Part shown: positions 27,520 to 36,806 of the stretch, one piece after another
Layout of the letters: each line of letters opens with the position of its first letter
Position numbering within the stretch: the stretch's first letter is position 1
Assembly (NCBI RefSeq): GCF_000287055.2
Contig: NZ_AJYQ02000012.1
Span: forward strand, 1 to 43,205
DNA from: Vibrio genomosp. F10 str. ZF-129
Lineage (GTDB): Bacteria > Pseudomonadota > Gammaproteobacteria > Enterobacterales > Vibrionaceae
DNA: 43,205 bases
Direction: 5' to 3'
Translations under genes and position numbers: made by a program
The notes under the pieces: generated by a model
Database searches by the model: none
What the model saw: the letters and a program-made list of their open reading frames with translations, nothing else
Told to the model about the DNA's origin: nothing

Positions 27520-29259
27520 ATGATCGAAATTCTTCGTCGCCCTGATGTTGATCTCTCTCTTCTTGCTGAACCCATGGATCCACTGCTTAAGAAAATTTAT
27601 CTTAATCGTGGCATTCGTTCGGCTAAGCAATTAGATAAAACCGCCAAAGCTCTCCATTCCTATCAGAAACTGGATGGTATTCAGCTTGCGGTTGAGCTGC
27701 TGTTTGACGCGATTAAACACAATCAACGCATTATCATTGTCGGAGATTTTGATGCCGATGGCGCGACCAGCTCAGCGTTATCGGTTTTGGCCCTTCGCAT
27801 GCTCGGTTGCAGTAATGTCGACTACTTGGTGCCTAACCGTTTTGAAGACGGCTACGGATTAAGCCCTGAAGTGGTTGATCAGGCGATAACGCTGGGGGCC
27901 GAAGTGATCATGACGGTGGATAACGGTGTCTCTTCAATAGAAGGGGTTCGTTATGCCAAAGAAAAAGGTCTTCAAGTGCTGGTGACGGATCATCACTTAC
28001 CCGGTCATGAACTCCCAATTGCTGACGCGATGGTCAACCCCAATCTAGAATCCTGCGATTTTCCCTCTAAATCGTTAGCGGGTGTTGGGGTGGCTTTTTA
28101 CCTGATGATGGCCCTGTGCGTACAAATGCGAAAGCTAGACTGGTTTAATGCGAACAACATGGCTGAGCCTAAATTGATGGAGCTGATCGATTTAGTGGCG
28201 CTGGGCACGGTCGCGGATGTGGTTGCTTTGGATGAAAACAATCGAATTTTGGTTCACCAAGGGCTCCAGCGTATCCGAGCAGGTAAAGCCAGACCCGGCA
28301 TTCAAGCACTCATTGAAGTGGCGAAAAAAGACGCACATCGACTGATTGCCACCGATTTTGGCTTCGCCTTAGGGCCAAGAATCAATGCGGCAGGGCGCTT
28401 AGATGATATGTCGTTTGGTGTTGAGCTATTAATGTGTAACAACATTCACGCAGCAAGACGCATGGCCAGTGAGTTGGATGGCTTAAATCAAACTCGTAAA
28501 GAGATTGAAGAGGGAATGAAGCAAGAGGCGATGGCCTTTTGTGAGCGCTTACAATTTGGTGACAATACGCAATTGCCCCATGGTTTAGTTCTGTTCCAGC
28601 GAGATTGGCACCAAGGAGTGATCGGCATTTTGGCTTCTCGTATTAAAGAGAAATTCCATAGACCCGTGATTGCCTTCGCCGATGGCGGAGAAGGGATGAT
28701 CAAAGGATCTTGTCGTTCGATTCCGGGATTACACATGAGAGACGCTCTTGACCGCATTGATACGCAGAACCCAGGTTTGATTGCTAAGTTTGGTGGTCAT
28801 GCTATGGCGGCCGGTTTGAGTATTGCTGAAGCGGACTTTGAACGCTTTTCCCGTTTGTTTGATCAAGTGGTGAAACAAGAACTCGATGATAACGCATTAA
28901 AAGGGGTGATTTTGTCTGATGGGGAGCTGCTGCCTGAGCAATTTTCTATGCACACGGCTGAATCATTACGGGCTGGTGGGCCTTGGGGGCAAGCCTTCCC
29001 TGAACCCATGTTTGATGGTGAGTTTAAAATATTGCACCAGAAGCTGGTGGGGGAAAAACACCTAAAACTGATGTTGGAACCTCTTTACAAAGGGCACCCT
29101 ACAAACATCATGGTTGATGGCATTGCCTTTAATATTGATCTTAAGCGTTGGCCTGATGCATCGGTAAAAACAGCAAGAGTGGCGTTTAAACTCGATATCA
29201 ATGAATTTAGAGGGAACCAATCTCTTCAGTTAATGATTGATTATATTGAAGCTATATAA
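27520..29259 (+). CDS. recJ: Single-stranded-DNA-specific 5'-3' exonuclease RecJ
   Basis: RecJ degrades single-stranded DNA 5' to 3' in RecF-pathway recombination, mismatch repair and base-excision repair. The 579 residues contain the DHH phosphoesterase core (IIVGDFDADGATSSALSV; VTDHHLPG), the DHHA1 domain with GGHAMAAGLS and a C-terminal OB fold. The start MIEILRRPDVDLS is the conserved family start, and no in-frame start lies near AAGGAG at 27482. Translation may be weak or structure-dependent, since the ATG itself has only poor purine content upstream. It ends the xerD-dsbC-recJ operon. Confidence 0.95.
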   Translation: MIEILRRPDVDLSLLAEPMDPLLKKIYLNRGIRSAKQLDKTAKALHSYQKLDGIQLAVELLFDAIKHNQRIIIVGDFDADGATSSALSVLALRMLGCSNVDYLVPNRFEDGYGLSPEVVDQAITLGAEVIMTVDNGVSSIEGVRYAKEKGLQVLVTDHHLPGHELPIADAMVNPNLESCDFPSKSLAGVGVAFYLMMALCVQMRKLDWFNANNMAEPKLMELIDLVALGTVADVVALDENNRILVHQGLQRIRAGKARPGIQALIEVAKKDAHRLIATDFGFALGPRINAAGRLDDMSFGVELLMCNNIHAARRMASELDGLNQTRKEIEEGMKQEAMAFCERLQFGDNTQLPHGLVLFQRDWHQGVIGILASRIKEKFHRPVIAFADGGEGMIKGSCRSIPGLHMRDALDRIDTQNPGLIAKFGGHAMAAGLSIAEADFERFSRLFDQVVKQELDDNALKGVILSDGELLPEQFSMHTAESLRAGGPWGQAFPEPMFDGEFKILHQKLVGEKHLKLMLEPLYKGHPTNIMVDGIAFNIDLKRWPDASVKTARVAFKLDINEFRGNQSLQLMIDYIEAI

Positions 29260-29273
29260 CTAACCTGAACTTA

Positions 29274-29340
29274 TGCCAGAGTGATTGTTATCAATGTTGC
29301 TCTGGTTTCCTTCTGTTTCCTTCTGTTTCCTTCGTTTTTT
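29274..29340 (+). terminator. Probable recJ terminator with T-rich tandem repeat
   Basis: CCAGAG and CTCTGG (about 29276-29304) form a 6-bp stem over a long loop, followed by a pyrimidine stretch. That stretch is a 10-bp tandem repeat TTCTGTTTCC (29311-29330) with a near copy before it (29301-29310), ending in TTTTTT. The stem is weak; the T-rich tail supports termination. Confidence 0.5.
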
Positions 29341-29430
29341 CTCGTCTTTGATACTGCTTTTAATGCTCTTTTGTCGGCATTCAATCACCCACTCGGTTTA
29401 TTGGTACAACGCTAATTTGGTTAATCTTTA

Positions 29431-29445
29431 ATTGGTCTGACCAAT
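29431..29445 (+). promoter_or_regulatory. PdhR operator 1
   Basis: ATTGGTCTGACCAAT is a perfect 6-3-6 palindrome identical in its half-sites to the E. coli PdhR box (ATTGGT-N3-ACCAAT). It lies about 190 bp before pdhR. PdhR represses its own operon and releases DNA when pyruvate binds. Confidence 0.88.
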
Positions 29446-29511
29446 ATTGTTCAGATAGTTTTTGTAAATGAATATTGCAAGTTATGGTTTTGTTACCACT
29501 ACCTCTGTTTA

Positions 29512-29525
29512 TTGACCTGAATCAA
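29512..29525 (+). promoter_or_regulatory. Candidate FNR/CRP-family site upstream of pdhR
   Basis: TTGACCTGAATCAA differs from the FNR consensus TTGAT-N4-ATCAA at one base. It lies between the two PdhR boxes, where oxygen control of pyruvate dehydrogenase would be reasonable. It may be chance. Confidence 0.4.
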
Positions 29526-29578
29526 TAAAGTGCTGGACAGTGACGTTTTTGATATGTTAATTTTCACCCCAATAAATA

Positions 29579-29593
29579 ATTGGTAATACCAAT
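29579..29593 (+). promoter_or_regulatory. PdhR operator 2
   Basis: ATTGGTAATACCAAT is a second perfect ATTGGT-N3-ACCAAT palindrome, 28 bp before the pdhR ATG. The two box centres are 148 bp apart, close to 14 helical turns, so looping is possible. Confidence 0.88.
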
Positions 29594-29621
29594 TTACTTG
29601 GAGTTAAGGGTAGCAATCAAT

Positions 29622-30392
29622 ATGGCTTATCAAAGGATTCGTCAGCCAAAACTTTCTGATGTTATCGAGAAAGAACTAGAGCGTTTGATCGCAGAAGGCT
29701 CTTTAACTCCAGGGCAGCAACTGCCTCCTGAGCGTGAATTAGCAAAACAATTCGATGTGTCTCGACCTTCGGTTAGAGAAGCGATTCAACGTCTTGAAGC
29801 ACGCCAGTTATTAACTCGTCGTCAAGGCGGGGGAACGTTCGTTAGTGAAAGTATTTGGAAGAGCTTTTCGGATCCTCTGCTAAATTTACTATCGAGTCAT
29901 TCTGAAACTCAGCTGGATTTGCTTGAAGCAAGGCATGCAATGGAAGGGATTTCAGCTTACTTTGCTGCGTTGCGCGGAACCGATGAAGATTTTGCGCGAA
30001 TTCAGGGATGTTTAGCCATAATCACCAAAGAACAAAGCAACAAAAACATTGAAGCAGAAGCCAGTGCCGTTATGAAGTTTTTAGTGGCTTTGACGGAAGC
30101 GGCCCATAATGTGGTGTTGTTGCACATTGTTCGTAGTCTTGGCCCGTTGCTAGAACAGAATATTTTACAGAATTTAGAGTTGTTACATCGCCGCGATGAA
30201 GTGGTCGAAAAAGTAAGTAAACATAGAGCGAATATTGTGGATGCTATTGTCTCTGGTGAGCCTGAAATGGCACGTGAGATGTCTCATTCACATTTAGCTT
30301 ATATCGAAGAAACATTGTTGGACATCACGCGTGAAGAATCTCGAAGAGAGCGTTCATTACGCAGAATTCAACAAGGCAAAGAGTCGTCATAG
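29622..30392 (+). CDS. pdhR: Pyruvate dehydrogenase complex repressor PdhR (GntR/FadR family)
   Basis: A 256-residue FadR-subfamily regulator. The winged helix (about 8-75) contains [37 protein letters not shown]; the all-helical FCD effector domain follows. PdhR represses pdhR-aceEF-lpd in the absence of pyruvate. Starting at 29622 ([20 protein letters not shown]) gives the family length; a TTG at 29580 would lie inside operator 2 and is rejected. aceE starts 53 nt after the stop, so it is the first gene of the operon it controls. Confidence 0.95.
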   Translation: MAYQRIRQPKLSDVIEKELERLIAEGSLTPGQQLPPERELAKQFDVSRPSVREAIQRLEARQLLTRRQGGGTFVSESIWKSFSDPLLNLLSSHSETQLDLLEARHAMEGISAYFAALRGTDEDFARIQGCLAIITKEQSNKNIEAEASAVMKFLVALTEAAHNVVLLHIVRSLGPLLEQNILQNLELLHRRDEVVEKVSKHRANIVDAIVSGEPEMAREMSHSHLAYIEETLLDITREESRRERSLRRIQQGKESS

Positions 30393-30445
30393 TACGGCTT
30401 TTTGACAGTTTATCTAAAATCCAACCAATAGAAGGATAGATCGCC

Positions 30446-33109
30446 ATGTCTGACATGAAGCATGACGTAGACGCAGTAGAAACTCAAGATTGGCTACAGG
30501 CCCTTGAATCAGTTGTTCGTGAAGAAGGTGTAGAGCGCGCTCAGTTTTTATTAGAGCAAGTTTTAGATAAAGCACGTTTAGACGGTGTAGATATGCCAAC
30601 GGGCATTAACACGAACTACATCAACACTATTCCAGCAGCGCAAGAGCCCGCTTATCCAGGTGATGTAACACTTGAGCGTCGTATTCGCTCAATCATTCGC
30701 TGGAACTCAATCATGATTGTATTGCGCGCTTCTAAGAAAGACCTAGACCTTGGCGGTCATATGGCTTCTTACCAGTCAGCAGCGGCATTCTACGAAGTAT
30801 GTTTCAACCACTTCTTCCGTGCTCCAAATGAGACGGACGGCGGTGATTTGGTGTATTACCAAGGTCACATATCTCCAGGTATCTATTCTCGTGCATTCGT
30901 TGAAGGTCGTCTAACTGAAGAGCAGCTAGATAACTTCCGTCAAGAAGTGGATGGTAAAGGTATTCCTTCTTACCCACACCCTAAATTGATGCCTGAATTC
31001 TGGCAGTTCCCTACCGTATCTATGGGGCTTGGTCCAATTTCTGCGATCTATCAAGCGCGTTTCTTGAAATACTTGAACGGTCGTGGCTTGAAAGATACGA
31101 CGGCTCAACGAGTTTACGCTTTCCTAGGTGATGGTGAGATGGATGAGCCAGAATCACGCGGTGCGATCTCTTTCGCTTCTCGTGAAAAACTGGACAACTT
31201 ATGTTTCCTCATCAACTGTAACCTACAGCGTCTAGACGGTCCGGTAATGGGTAACGGTAGCATCATTCAAGAACTTGAAGGTCTATTTAAAGGCGCAGGT
31301 TGGAATGTTGTTAAAGTTATCTGGGGTAGTAACTGGGATGCTCTATTAGCAAAAGACACCACAGGTAAGCTTCTTCAACTGATGAACGAAACTGTTGATG
31401 GTGACTACCAAACATTCAAATCTAAAGATGGCGCTTATGTCCGTGAGCACTTCTTTGGTAAGTACCCAGAAACAGCAGCGCTTGTTGCTGACATGACCGA
31501 TGATGAAATCTTCGCACTTAAGCGTGGTGGTCACGACTCGTCTAAACTGTTCGCGGCATTCAACAATGCGAAAGAGACAAGCGGTAAGCCAACGGTAATC
31601 CTAGCTAAGACGGTTAAAGGTTACGGCATGGGCGATGCAGCAGAAGGTAAGAACATTGCACACGGTGTGAAGAAAATGGATATGACACATATCCAACACC
31701 TACGCGATCGCTTAGGCCTAGAAGACCTTCTTTCAGATGAGAAATTGTCTGAGCTTCCTTACTTGAAGCTTGAAGAAGGCACCGCTGAGTATGAATACAT
31801 GCATGCTCGTCGTAAGGCACTTCACGGTTACACACCAGCGCGTCTGCCTAAGTTCACTCAAGAGTTCAAAGTTCCTGAGCTAGACGCATTTGCCCCTCTA
31901 CTGGGTGAGCAGAAACGTGATATCTCTACAACGATGGCTTATGTCCGTACGTTAAACATCCTACTTAAAGATAAGAACATTGGTAAAAACATTGTTCCTA
32001 TTATCTGTGATGAAGCGCGTACGTTCGGTATGGAAGGTCTGTTCCGTCAGGTTGGTATCTACAACCCAGATGGTCAAGAGTACACACCAGAAGATCGCGG
32101 CGTTGTTTCTTACTACAAAGAAGAAACATCGGGCCAGGTTTTACAAGAAGGTATCAATGAACTTGGTTCAATGGCTTCTTGGGTGGCTGCGGCAACGTCT
32201 TACAGCACCAACGATCTGCCAATGATTCCATTCTACATCTACTACTCGATGTTTGGTTTCCAACGTATTGGTGACATGGCATGGCTAGCAGGTGACCAAC
32301 AAGCACGTGGTTTCCTATTAGGTGCGACTGCCGGTCGTACAACGCTAAACGGTGAAGGTCTGCAACACGAAGATGGTCACTCACACATTCAAGCGAATAC
32401 GATTCCTAACTGTATCTCTTACGACCCAACGTTTGCTTACGAGCTAGCGGTTATCATGCAAGACGGTATTCGTCGCATGTACGGTCCTGAGCAAGAGAAC
32501 GTGTACTACTACTTAACAGTAATGAACGAGAACTACGCAATGCCAGCAATGCCAGAAGGCGCTGAAGAAGGCATTCGTAAAGGTATCTACAAGCTTGAAT
32601 CTCACGCAGGTTCTAAGTCTAAAGTTCAGTTAATGAGCTCTGGTACTATCATGAATGAAGCACGTAAAGCTGCTGTCATTCTAAGCGAAGAATACGATGT
32701 AGCATCAGACGTCTTTGCTGTGACTTCTTTCAACGAACTGACTCGCGATGGTCAAAACGTTGAGCGTGACAACATGCTTCATCCAGAAGCAGAAGATAAA
32801 GTACCGTACATCACGACAGTTCTTGGCAGCGAGCCAGCTATTGCCGTTACGGATTACATGAAAAACTACGCTGAACAAGTCCGTGCTTTCGTTCCTGCTG
32901 AGTCGTACAAAGTACTGGGCACTGATGGCTTCGGTCGTTCTGATAGCCGTGAAAACTTGCGTCGTCACTTTGAAGTTAACGCTGGCTACGTTGTTGTTGC
33001 GGCACTGACTGAATTGGCTAAACGTGGTGATATTGAAAAATCTGTTGTTGCAGAAGCGATTGTTAAGTTCGGTATCGACACTGACAAAACTAACCCGCAA
33101 TACGCATAA
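30446..33109 (+). CDS. aceE: Pyruvate dehydrogenase E1 component
   Basis: The homodimeric thiamine-diphosphate E1 decarboxylates pyruvate and reductively acetylates the lipoyl groups of E2. With 887 residues it has the length of E. coli AceE. The ThDP-binding motif runs from GDGEMDEPESRGAISFA to INCNLQRLDG (about 228-268). The active-site loop region and EDGHSHIQANTIPNC are present. AAGGAT stands before the ATG. Codon use is that of a highly expressed gene. It is followed 27 nt later by aceF. Confidence 0.98.
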   Translation: MSDMKHDVDAVETQDWLQALESVVREEGVERAQFLLEQVLDKARLDGVDMPTGINTNYINTIPAAQEPAYPGDVTLERRIRSIIRWNSIMIVLRASKKDLDLGGHMASYQSAAAFYEVCFNHFFRAPNETDGGDLVYYQGHISPGIYSRAFVEGRLTEEQLDNFRQEVDGKGIPSYPHPKLMPEFWQFPTVSMGLGPISAIYQARFLKYLNGRGLKDTTAQRVYAFLGDGEMDEPESRGAISFASREKLDNLCFLINCNLQRLDGPVMGNGSIIQELEGLFKGAGWNVVKVIWGSNWDALLAKDTTGKLLQLMNETVDGDYQTFKSKDGAYVREHFFGKYPETAALVADMTDDEIFALKRGGHDSSKLFAAFNNAKETSGKPTVILAKTVKGYGMGDAAEGKNIAHGVKKMDMTHIQHLRDRLGLEDLLSDEKLSELPYLKLEEGTAEYEYMHARRKALHGYTPARLPKFTQEFKVPELDAFAPLLGEQKRDISTTMAYVRTLNILLKDKNIGKNIVPIICDEARTFGMEGLFRQVGIYNPDGQEYTPEDRGVVSYYKEETSGQVLQEGINELGSMASWVAAATSYSTNDLPMIPFYIYYSMFGFQRIGDMAWLAGDQQARGFLLGATAGRTTLNGEGLQHEDGHSHIQANTIPNCISYDPTFAYELAVIMQDGIRRMYGPEQENVYYYLTVMNENYAMPAMPEGAEEGIRKGIYKLESHAGSKSKVQLMSSGTIMNEARKAAVILSEEYDVASDVFAVTSFNELTRDGQNVERDNMLHPEAEDKVPYITTVLGSEPAIAVTDYMKNYAEQVRAFVPAESYKVLGTDGFGRSDSRENLRRHFEVNAGYVVVAALTELAKRGDIEKSVVAEAIVKFGIDTDKTNPQYA

Positions 33110-33136
33110 GACTGACATTAGTTAAGGAAGCAAAAC

Positions 33137-35032
33137 ATGACAATCGAAATTAATGTACCTGACATTGGTGCTGATGAGGTTGAAGTTACTGAGATTCTAG
33201 TTAACGTTGGCGACAAGGTTGAAGAAGAACAGTCACTGATCACTGTTGAAGGCGATAAAGCTTCAATGGAAGTTCCTGCGTCTCAAGCGGGTGTTGTTAA
33301 AGAAATTAAGATCTCTGAAGGCGATTCAGTGTCTACTGGTTCTTTAATCATGATCTTCGAAGCGGAAGGTGCTGCAGCAGCACCGGCTGCTCCAGCAGTT
33401 GAAGCGGCGGCAACTGTTGCTGCTCCTGTTGTGGCATCGGCTACAGAACTGAAAGAAGTTCATGTTCCAGATATCGGCGGTGATGAAGTTGAAGTCACTG
33501 AAATCATGGTAGCTATCGGCGACAGCGTTGAAGAAGAGCAATCTCTGATTACTGTTGAAGGCGACAAAGCGTCAATGGAAGTTCCTGCACCATTCGCTGG
33601 CATCGTTAAAGAAATCAAGATCGCTTCTGGTGACTCAGTATCGACTGGTTCTCTAGTCATGATTTTCTCTGTAGAAACAGGTGAAGCAGCGGGTTCAGGC
33701 GCTCCAGTTGCAGCAGCGGCGGCACCCGTTGCAGCGGCTCCAGCAGCATCGGCTGAAAAAGAAGTGAACGTTCCTGATATCGGTGGTGACGAAGTAGAAG
33801 TCACTGAAATCATGGTAGCGGTTGGCGATACAGTAGAAGAAGAGCAATCTCTGATTACTGTTGAAGGCGACAAAGCATCAATGGAAGTGCCTGCACCATT
33901 CGCTGGTACGGTTAAAGAAATCAAGATTGCCGCTGGTGATACTGTGTCAACGGGCTCTCTAATCATGACGTTTGTTGTTGAAGGCGCGGCTCCAGTAGCA
34001 GCTTCCGCTCCTACACAAGCGGCAGCTCCAGCTCCAGCAGCGGCTCCTAAAGTAGAAGCGGCGGCTCCAGCAGCAACCGGCGATTTCCAAGATAACCATG
34101 AGTATGCACACGCCTCACCGGTTGTTCGTCGTATCGCTCGTGAATTTGGCGTTAACCTTGCTAAGGTCAAAGGCACAGGCCGTAAGAGCCGCATCTTAAA
34201 AGAAGACGTTCAGTCTTACGTGAAAGATGCACTGAAGCGTTTAGAGTCTGGCGTTGCAGCATCTGGCAAAGGCGGTGACGGTTCTGCTCTTGGTCTACTA
34301 CCATGGCCAAAAGTTGACTTCAGCAAGTTTGGCGAAACGGAAGTTCAGAAACTTTCTAAGATCAAGAAGATCTCTGGCGCTAACCTGCACCGTAACTGGG
34401 TAATGATTCCTCATGTTACACAGTGGGACAACGCTGACATCACTGAGCTAGAAGCATTCCGTAAAGAACAGAACGCAATCGAAGCGAAGAAAGATACTGG
34501 CATGAAGATCACGCCACTTGTGTTCATCATGAAGGCAGTTGCTAAGGCACTAGAAGCATTCCCTGCGTTTAACTCTTCTCTTTCTGACGATGGTGAAAGC
34601 ATCATTCTTAAGAAATACGTAAACGTGGGTATCGCGGTTGATACGCCAAATGGTCTTGTTGTTCCAGTCTTCAAAGACGTGAACAAGAAAGGCATTTACG
34701 AGCTATCTGAAGAGCTAATGGCTGTCTCTAAGAAAGCACGTTCTGGTAAGCTAACAGCGGCAGATATGCAAGGTGGGTGTTTCACCATCTCTAGCCTTGG
34801 TGGTATCGGCGGCACGGCATTTACGCCAATCGTCAATGCGCCAGAAGTCGGTATCCTAGGCGTATCTAAGTCTGAAATGAAGCCAGTATGGAACGGTAAA
34901 GAGTTTAAACCGCGCCTACAGTTGCCATTATCACTGTCATACGATCACCGAGTGATCGATGGTGCAGAAGGCGCTCGCTTTATTACCTTCTTAAATGGTG
35001 CTCTATCCGACATCCGTCGCTTGGTACTATAG
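33137..35032 (+). CDS. aceF: Dihydrolipoyllysine acetyltransferase E2 with three lipoyl domains
   Basis: E2 forms the 24-mer core of the complex and transfers acetyl groups to CoA. Three lipoyl domains follow one another, each with [11 protein letters not shown]; the lipoylated lysines are K41, K144 and K246. Ala/Pro-rich linkers separate them. A peripheral-subunit-binding domain ([33 protein letters not shown]) comes next and the catalytic domain ends with H604 in [12 protein letters not shown]. Total 631 residues, as in E. coli (630). Lipoyl domains 2 and 3 are nearly the same at DNA level. AAGGA precedes the ATG. Confidence 0.98.
   Translation: MTIEINVPDIGADEVEVTEILVNVGDKVEEEQSLITVEGDKASMEVPASQAGVVKEIKISEGDSVSTGSLIMIFEAEGAAAAPAAPAVEAAATVAAPVVASATELKEVHVPDIGGDEVEVTEIMVAIGDSVEEEQSLITVEGDKASMEVPAPFAGIVKEIKIASGDSVSTGSLVMIFSVETGEAAGSGAPVAAAAAPVAAAPAASAEKEVNVPDIGGDEVEVTEIMVAVGDTVEEEQSLITVEGDKASMEVPAPFAGTVKEIKIAAGDTVSTGSLIMTFVVEGAAPVAASAPTQAAAPAPAAAPKVEAAAPAATGDFQDNHEYAHASPVVRRIAREFGVNLAKVKGTGRKSRILKEDVQSYVKDALKRLESGVAASGKGGDGSALGLLPWPKVDFSKFGETEVQKLSKIKKISGANLHRNWVMIPHVTQWDNADITELEAFRKEQNAIEAKKDTGMKITPLVFIMKAVAKALEAFPAFNSSLSDDGESIILKKYVNVGIAVDTPNGLVVPVFKDVNKKGIYELSEELMAVSKKARSGKLTAADMQGGCFTISSLGGIGGTAFTPIVNAPEVGILGVSKSEMKPVWNGKEFKPRLQLPLSLSYDHRVIDGAEGARFITFLNGALSDIRRLVL
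33474..33960 (+). repeat. Near-identical DNA repeats encoding lipoyl domains 2 and 3
   Basis: The segments 33474-33650 and 33780-33956 align with a 306-bp offset and few differences. One exact shared run of about 40 bp covers the lipoyl-lysine codon region (from about 33531 and 33837). Lipoyl domain 1 is more diverged. Such repeats can lose or gain a domain by recombination. Confidence 0.85.
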
Positions 35033-35046
35033 AACGATAACAATAG

Positions 35047-35071
35047 AAGAGCGGCCTTAGTGTCGCTCTTG
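35047..35071 (+). terminator. Hairpin between aceF and lpd (possible attenuator)
   Basis: AAGAGCG and CGCTCTT form a 7-bp stem over a 10-nt loop shortly after the aceF stop, but no T run follows. It may protect the aceEF 3' end or only partly reduce read-through into lpd. In 35072-35294 I see no other gene. Confidence 0.4.
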
Positions 35072-35294
35072 CTACAAATTAATGACAATTTATTACAGGT
35101 TTTGAGCATAAATCTCGGCCTGAAAAAAATGAATTGTTGTCTAGCTCACAGGCTAAATTGATTTACTTTTCACATCATTAACATCTCTGTAAACTGTTTG
35201 TGGTCTGAAAATCATGGTTTAAATGCACCAATGTTAAATAATTAAAATCAATACCTACTTAGCCTGTTAGGGATTATGACTACAAGAGGTCAAC

Positions 35295-36722
35295 ATGAGC
35301 AACGAAATTAAAGCCCAAGTGGTAGTACTTGGCGCAGGTCCTGCTGGTTACTCGGCTGCATTCCGCTGTGCAGACTTAGGTCTAGAAACCGTTCTTATTG
35401 AACGTTACAGCACTCTTGGTGGTGTGTGTCTGAATGTGGGTTGTATCCCATCAAAAGCACTGCTTCACGTATCAAAAGTTATCGAAGAAGCAAAAGCACT
35501 TGCAGAGCACGGTATCGTATTTGGTGAGCCTCAAACTGACATTGATAAGATTCGTTTGTGGAAAGAAAAAGTGATTAGCCAATTGACTGGCGGTCTTGGT
35601 GGTATGGCTAAGATGCGTAAAGTCACGGTAGTGAATGGCTTCGGTAAGTTTACTGGCCCTAACTCTATCGAAGTTGATGGCGAAGACGGCAAGAAGACGG
35701 TGAACTTTGACAATGCCATCATTGCCGCAGGTTCTCGTCCAATTAAACTGCCATTTATTCCGCATGATGATCCTCGTATTTGGGATTCAACGGATGCGCT
35801 AGAGTTAAAAGAAGTACCAGAGAAACTGCTTATCATGGGTGGCGGCATCATCGGTCTTGAAATGGCAACGGTTTATCACTCTCTAGGCTCTAAGATTGAC
35901 GTTGTTGAGATGTTCGATCAATTGATTCCTGCGGCTGATAAAGACATTGTTAAAGTCTACACCAAGCGCATCAAAAACAAATTTAACTTAATGCTTCAGA
36001 CCAAAGTAACGGCTGTTGAAGCAAAAGAAGACGGCATTTACGTTTCAATGGAAGGCAAGAAAGCGCCAGCTGAAGCTGAACGTTACGATGCCGTTCTTGT
36101 TGCTATCGGTCGTGTACCAAATGGTCAGTTGATGGATGCTGAGAAAGCGGGTGTTGAAGTTGATGAACGTGGTTTCATTAATGTCGATAAGCAAATGCGC
36201 ACTAACGTTCCTCATATTCATGCGATAGGCGATATTGTTGGTCAACCAATGCTTGCACATAAAGGTGTGCATGAAGGGCATGTGGCCGCTGAAGTTATTT
36301 CAGGTAAGAAGCACTACTTTGATCCTAAAGTAATTCCTTCTATAGCGTACACTGAGCCAGAAGTCGCGTGGGTTGGTAAAACAGAGAAAGAAGCGAAAGA
36401 AGAAGGTCTTAACTTCGAAACTGCATCATTCCCTTGGGCTGCATCGGGTCGTGCAATCGCTTCAGATTGTGCAGATGGTGTAACTAAGCTTATCTTCGAC
36501 AAAGAAACTCACCGTGTCATTGGTGGTGCTATCGTTGGTACTAATGGTGGTGAACTATTGGGCGAGATTGGTCTAGCGATTGAGATGGGTTGTGATGCGG
36601 AAGATATCGCGTTAACGATTCACGCTCACCCAACGTTGCATGAATCAGTTGGTTTAGCAGCCGAAGTGTTTGAAGGTACGATTACTGACCTACCAAATGC
36701 CAAAGCAGTGAAAAGAAAATAA
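35295..36722 (+). CDS. lpdA: Dihydrolipoyl dehydrogenase E3
   Basis: E3 reoxidises dihydrolipoyl groups of the pyruvate and 2-oxoglutarate dehydrogenases and of the glycine cleavage system, using FAD and NAD+. The FAD-binding motif VVLGAGPAGYSAAFR is followed by the redox disulphide C45-LNVG-C50 (GGVCLNVGCIPSKAL), the NAD-binding GGGIIGLEMATVYHSLGS and the catalytic pair H445/E450 (HAHPTLHE). 475 residues. AGAGG precedes the ATG. The 262-nt gap after aceF leaves room for a separate promoter, as in E. coli. Confidence 0.98.
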   Translation: MSNEIKAQVVVLGAGPAGYSAAFRCADLGLETVLIERYSTLGGVCLNVGCIPSKALLHVSKVIEEAKALAEHGIVFGEPQTDIDKIRLWKEKVISQLTGGLGGMAKMRKVTVVNGFGKFTGPNSIEVDGEDGKKTVNFDNAIIAAGSRPIKLPFIPHDDPRIWDSTDALELKEVPEKLLIMGGGIIGLEMATVYHSLGSKIDVVEMFDQLIPAADKDIVKVYTKRIKNKFNLMLQTKVTAVEAKEDGIYVSMEGKKAPAEAERYDAVLVAIGRVPNGQLMDAEKAGVEVDERGFINVDKQMRTNVPHIHAIGDIVGQPMLAHKGVHEGHVAAEVISGKKHYFDPKVIPSIAYTEPEVAWVGKTEKEAKEEGLNFETASFPWAASGRAIASDCADGVTKLIFDKETHRVIGGAIVGTNGGELLGEIGLAIEMGCDAEDIALTIHAHPTLHESVGLAAEVFEGTITDLPNAKAVKRK

Positions 36723-36728
36723 CACTAA

Positions 36729-36753
36729 GGCGCTGAATCTATCAGCGCTTTAA
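36729..36753 (+). terminator. Hairpin after lpd
   Basis: GCGCTGA (36730-36736) and TCAGCGC (36742-36748) form a 7-bp stem with loop ATCTA, followed by TTTAAATAAT. It shares the CGCTGA core with the stronger terminator 13 nt later. Confidence 0.5.
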
Positions 36754-36758
36754 ATAAT

Positions 36759-36792
36759 AAAAAAACCGCTGATGGATTCAGCGGTTTTTTTA
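36759..36792. terminator. Bidirectional terminator between lpd and luxR/hapR
   Basis: CCGCTGA (36766-36772) and TCAGCGG (36778-36784) are flanked by an A run and a run of seven T, so the hairpin can stop both lpd (plus) and luxR/hapR (minus). Confidence 0.88.
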
Positions 36793-36806
36793 TGGTTAGC
36801 CGTAAC

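Noticed and set aside
33460..34194. A 244-codon open frame on the minus strand inside aceF.
   Set aside because: It is antisense to the lipoyl domains; its Ala/Thr/Ser-rich, repeated sequence is the shadow of the repeated domains and linkers. No ribosome-binding site or family match.
35072..35294. A PdhR box or clear promoter before lpd.
   Set aside because: Only partial TGGT/ACCAA matches with wrong spacing; no convincing -35/-10 pair.
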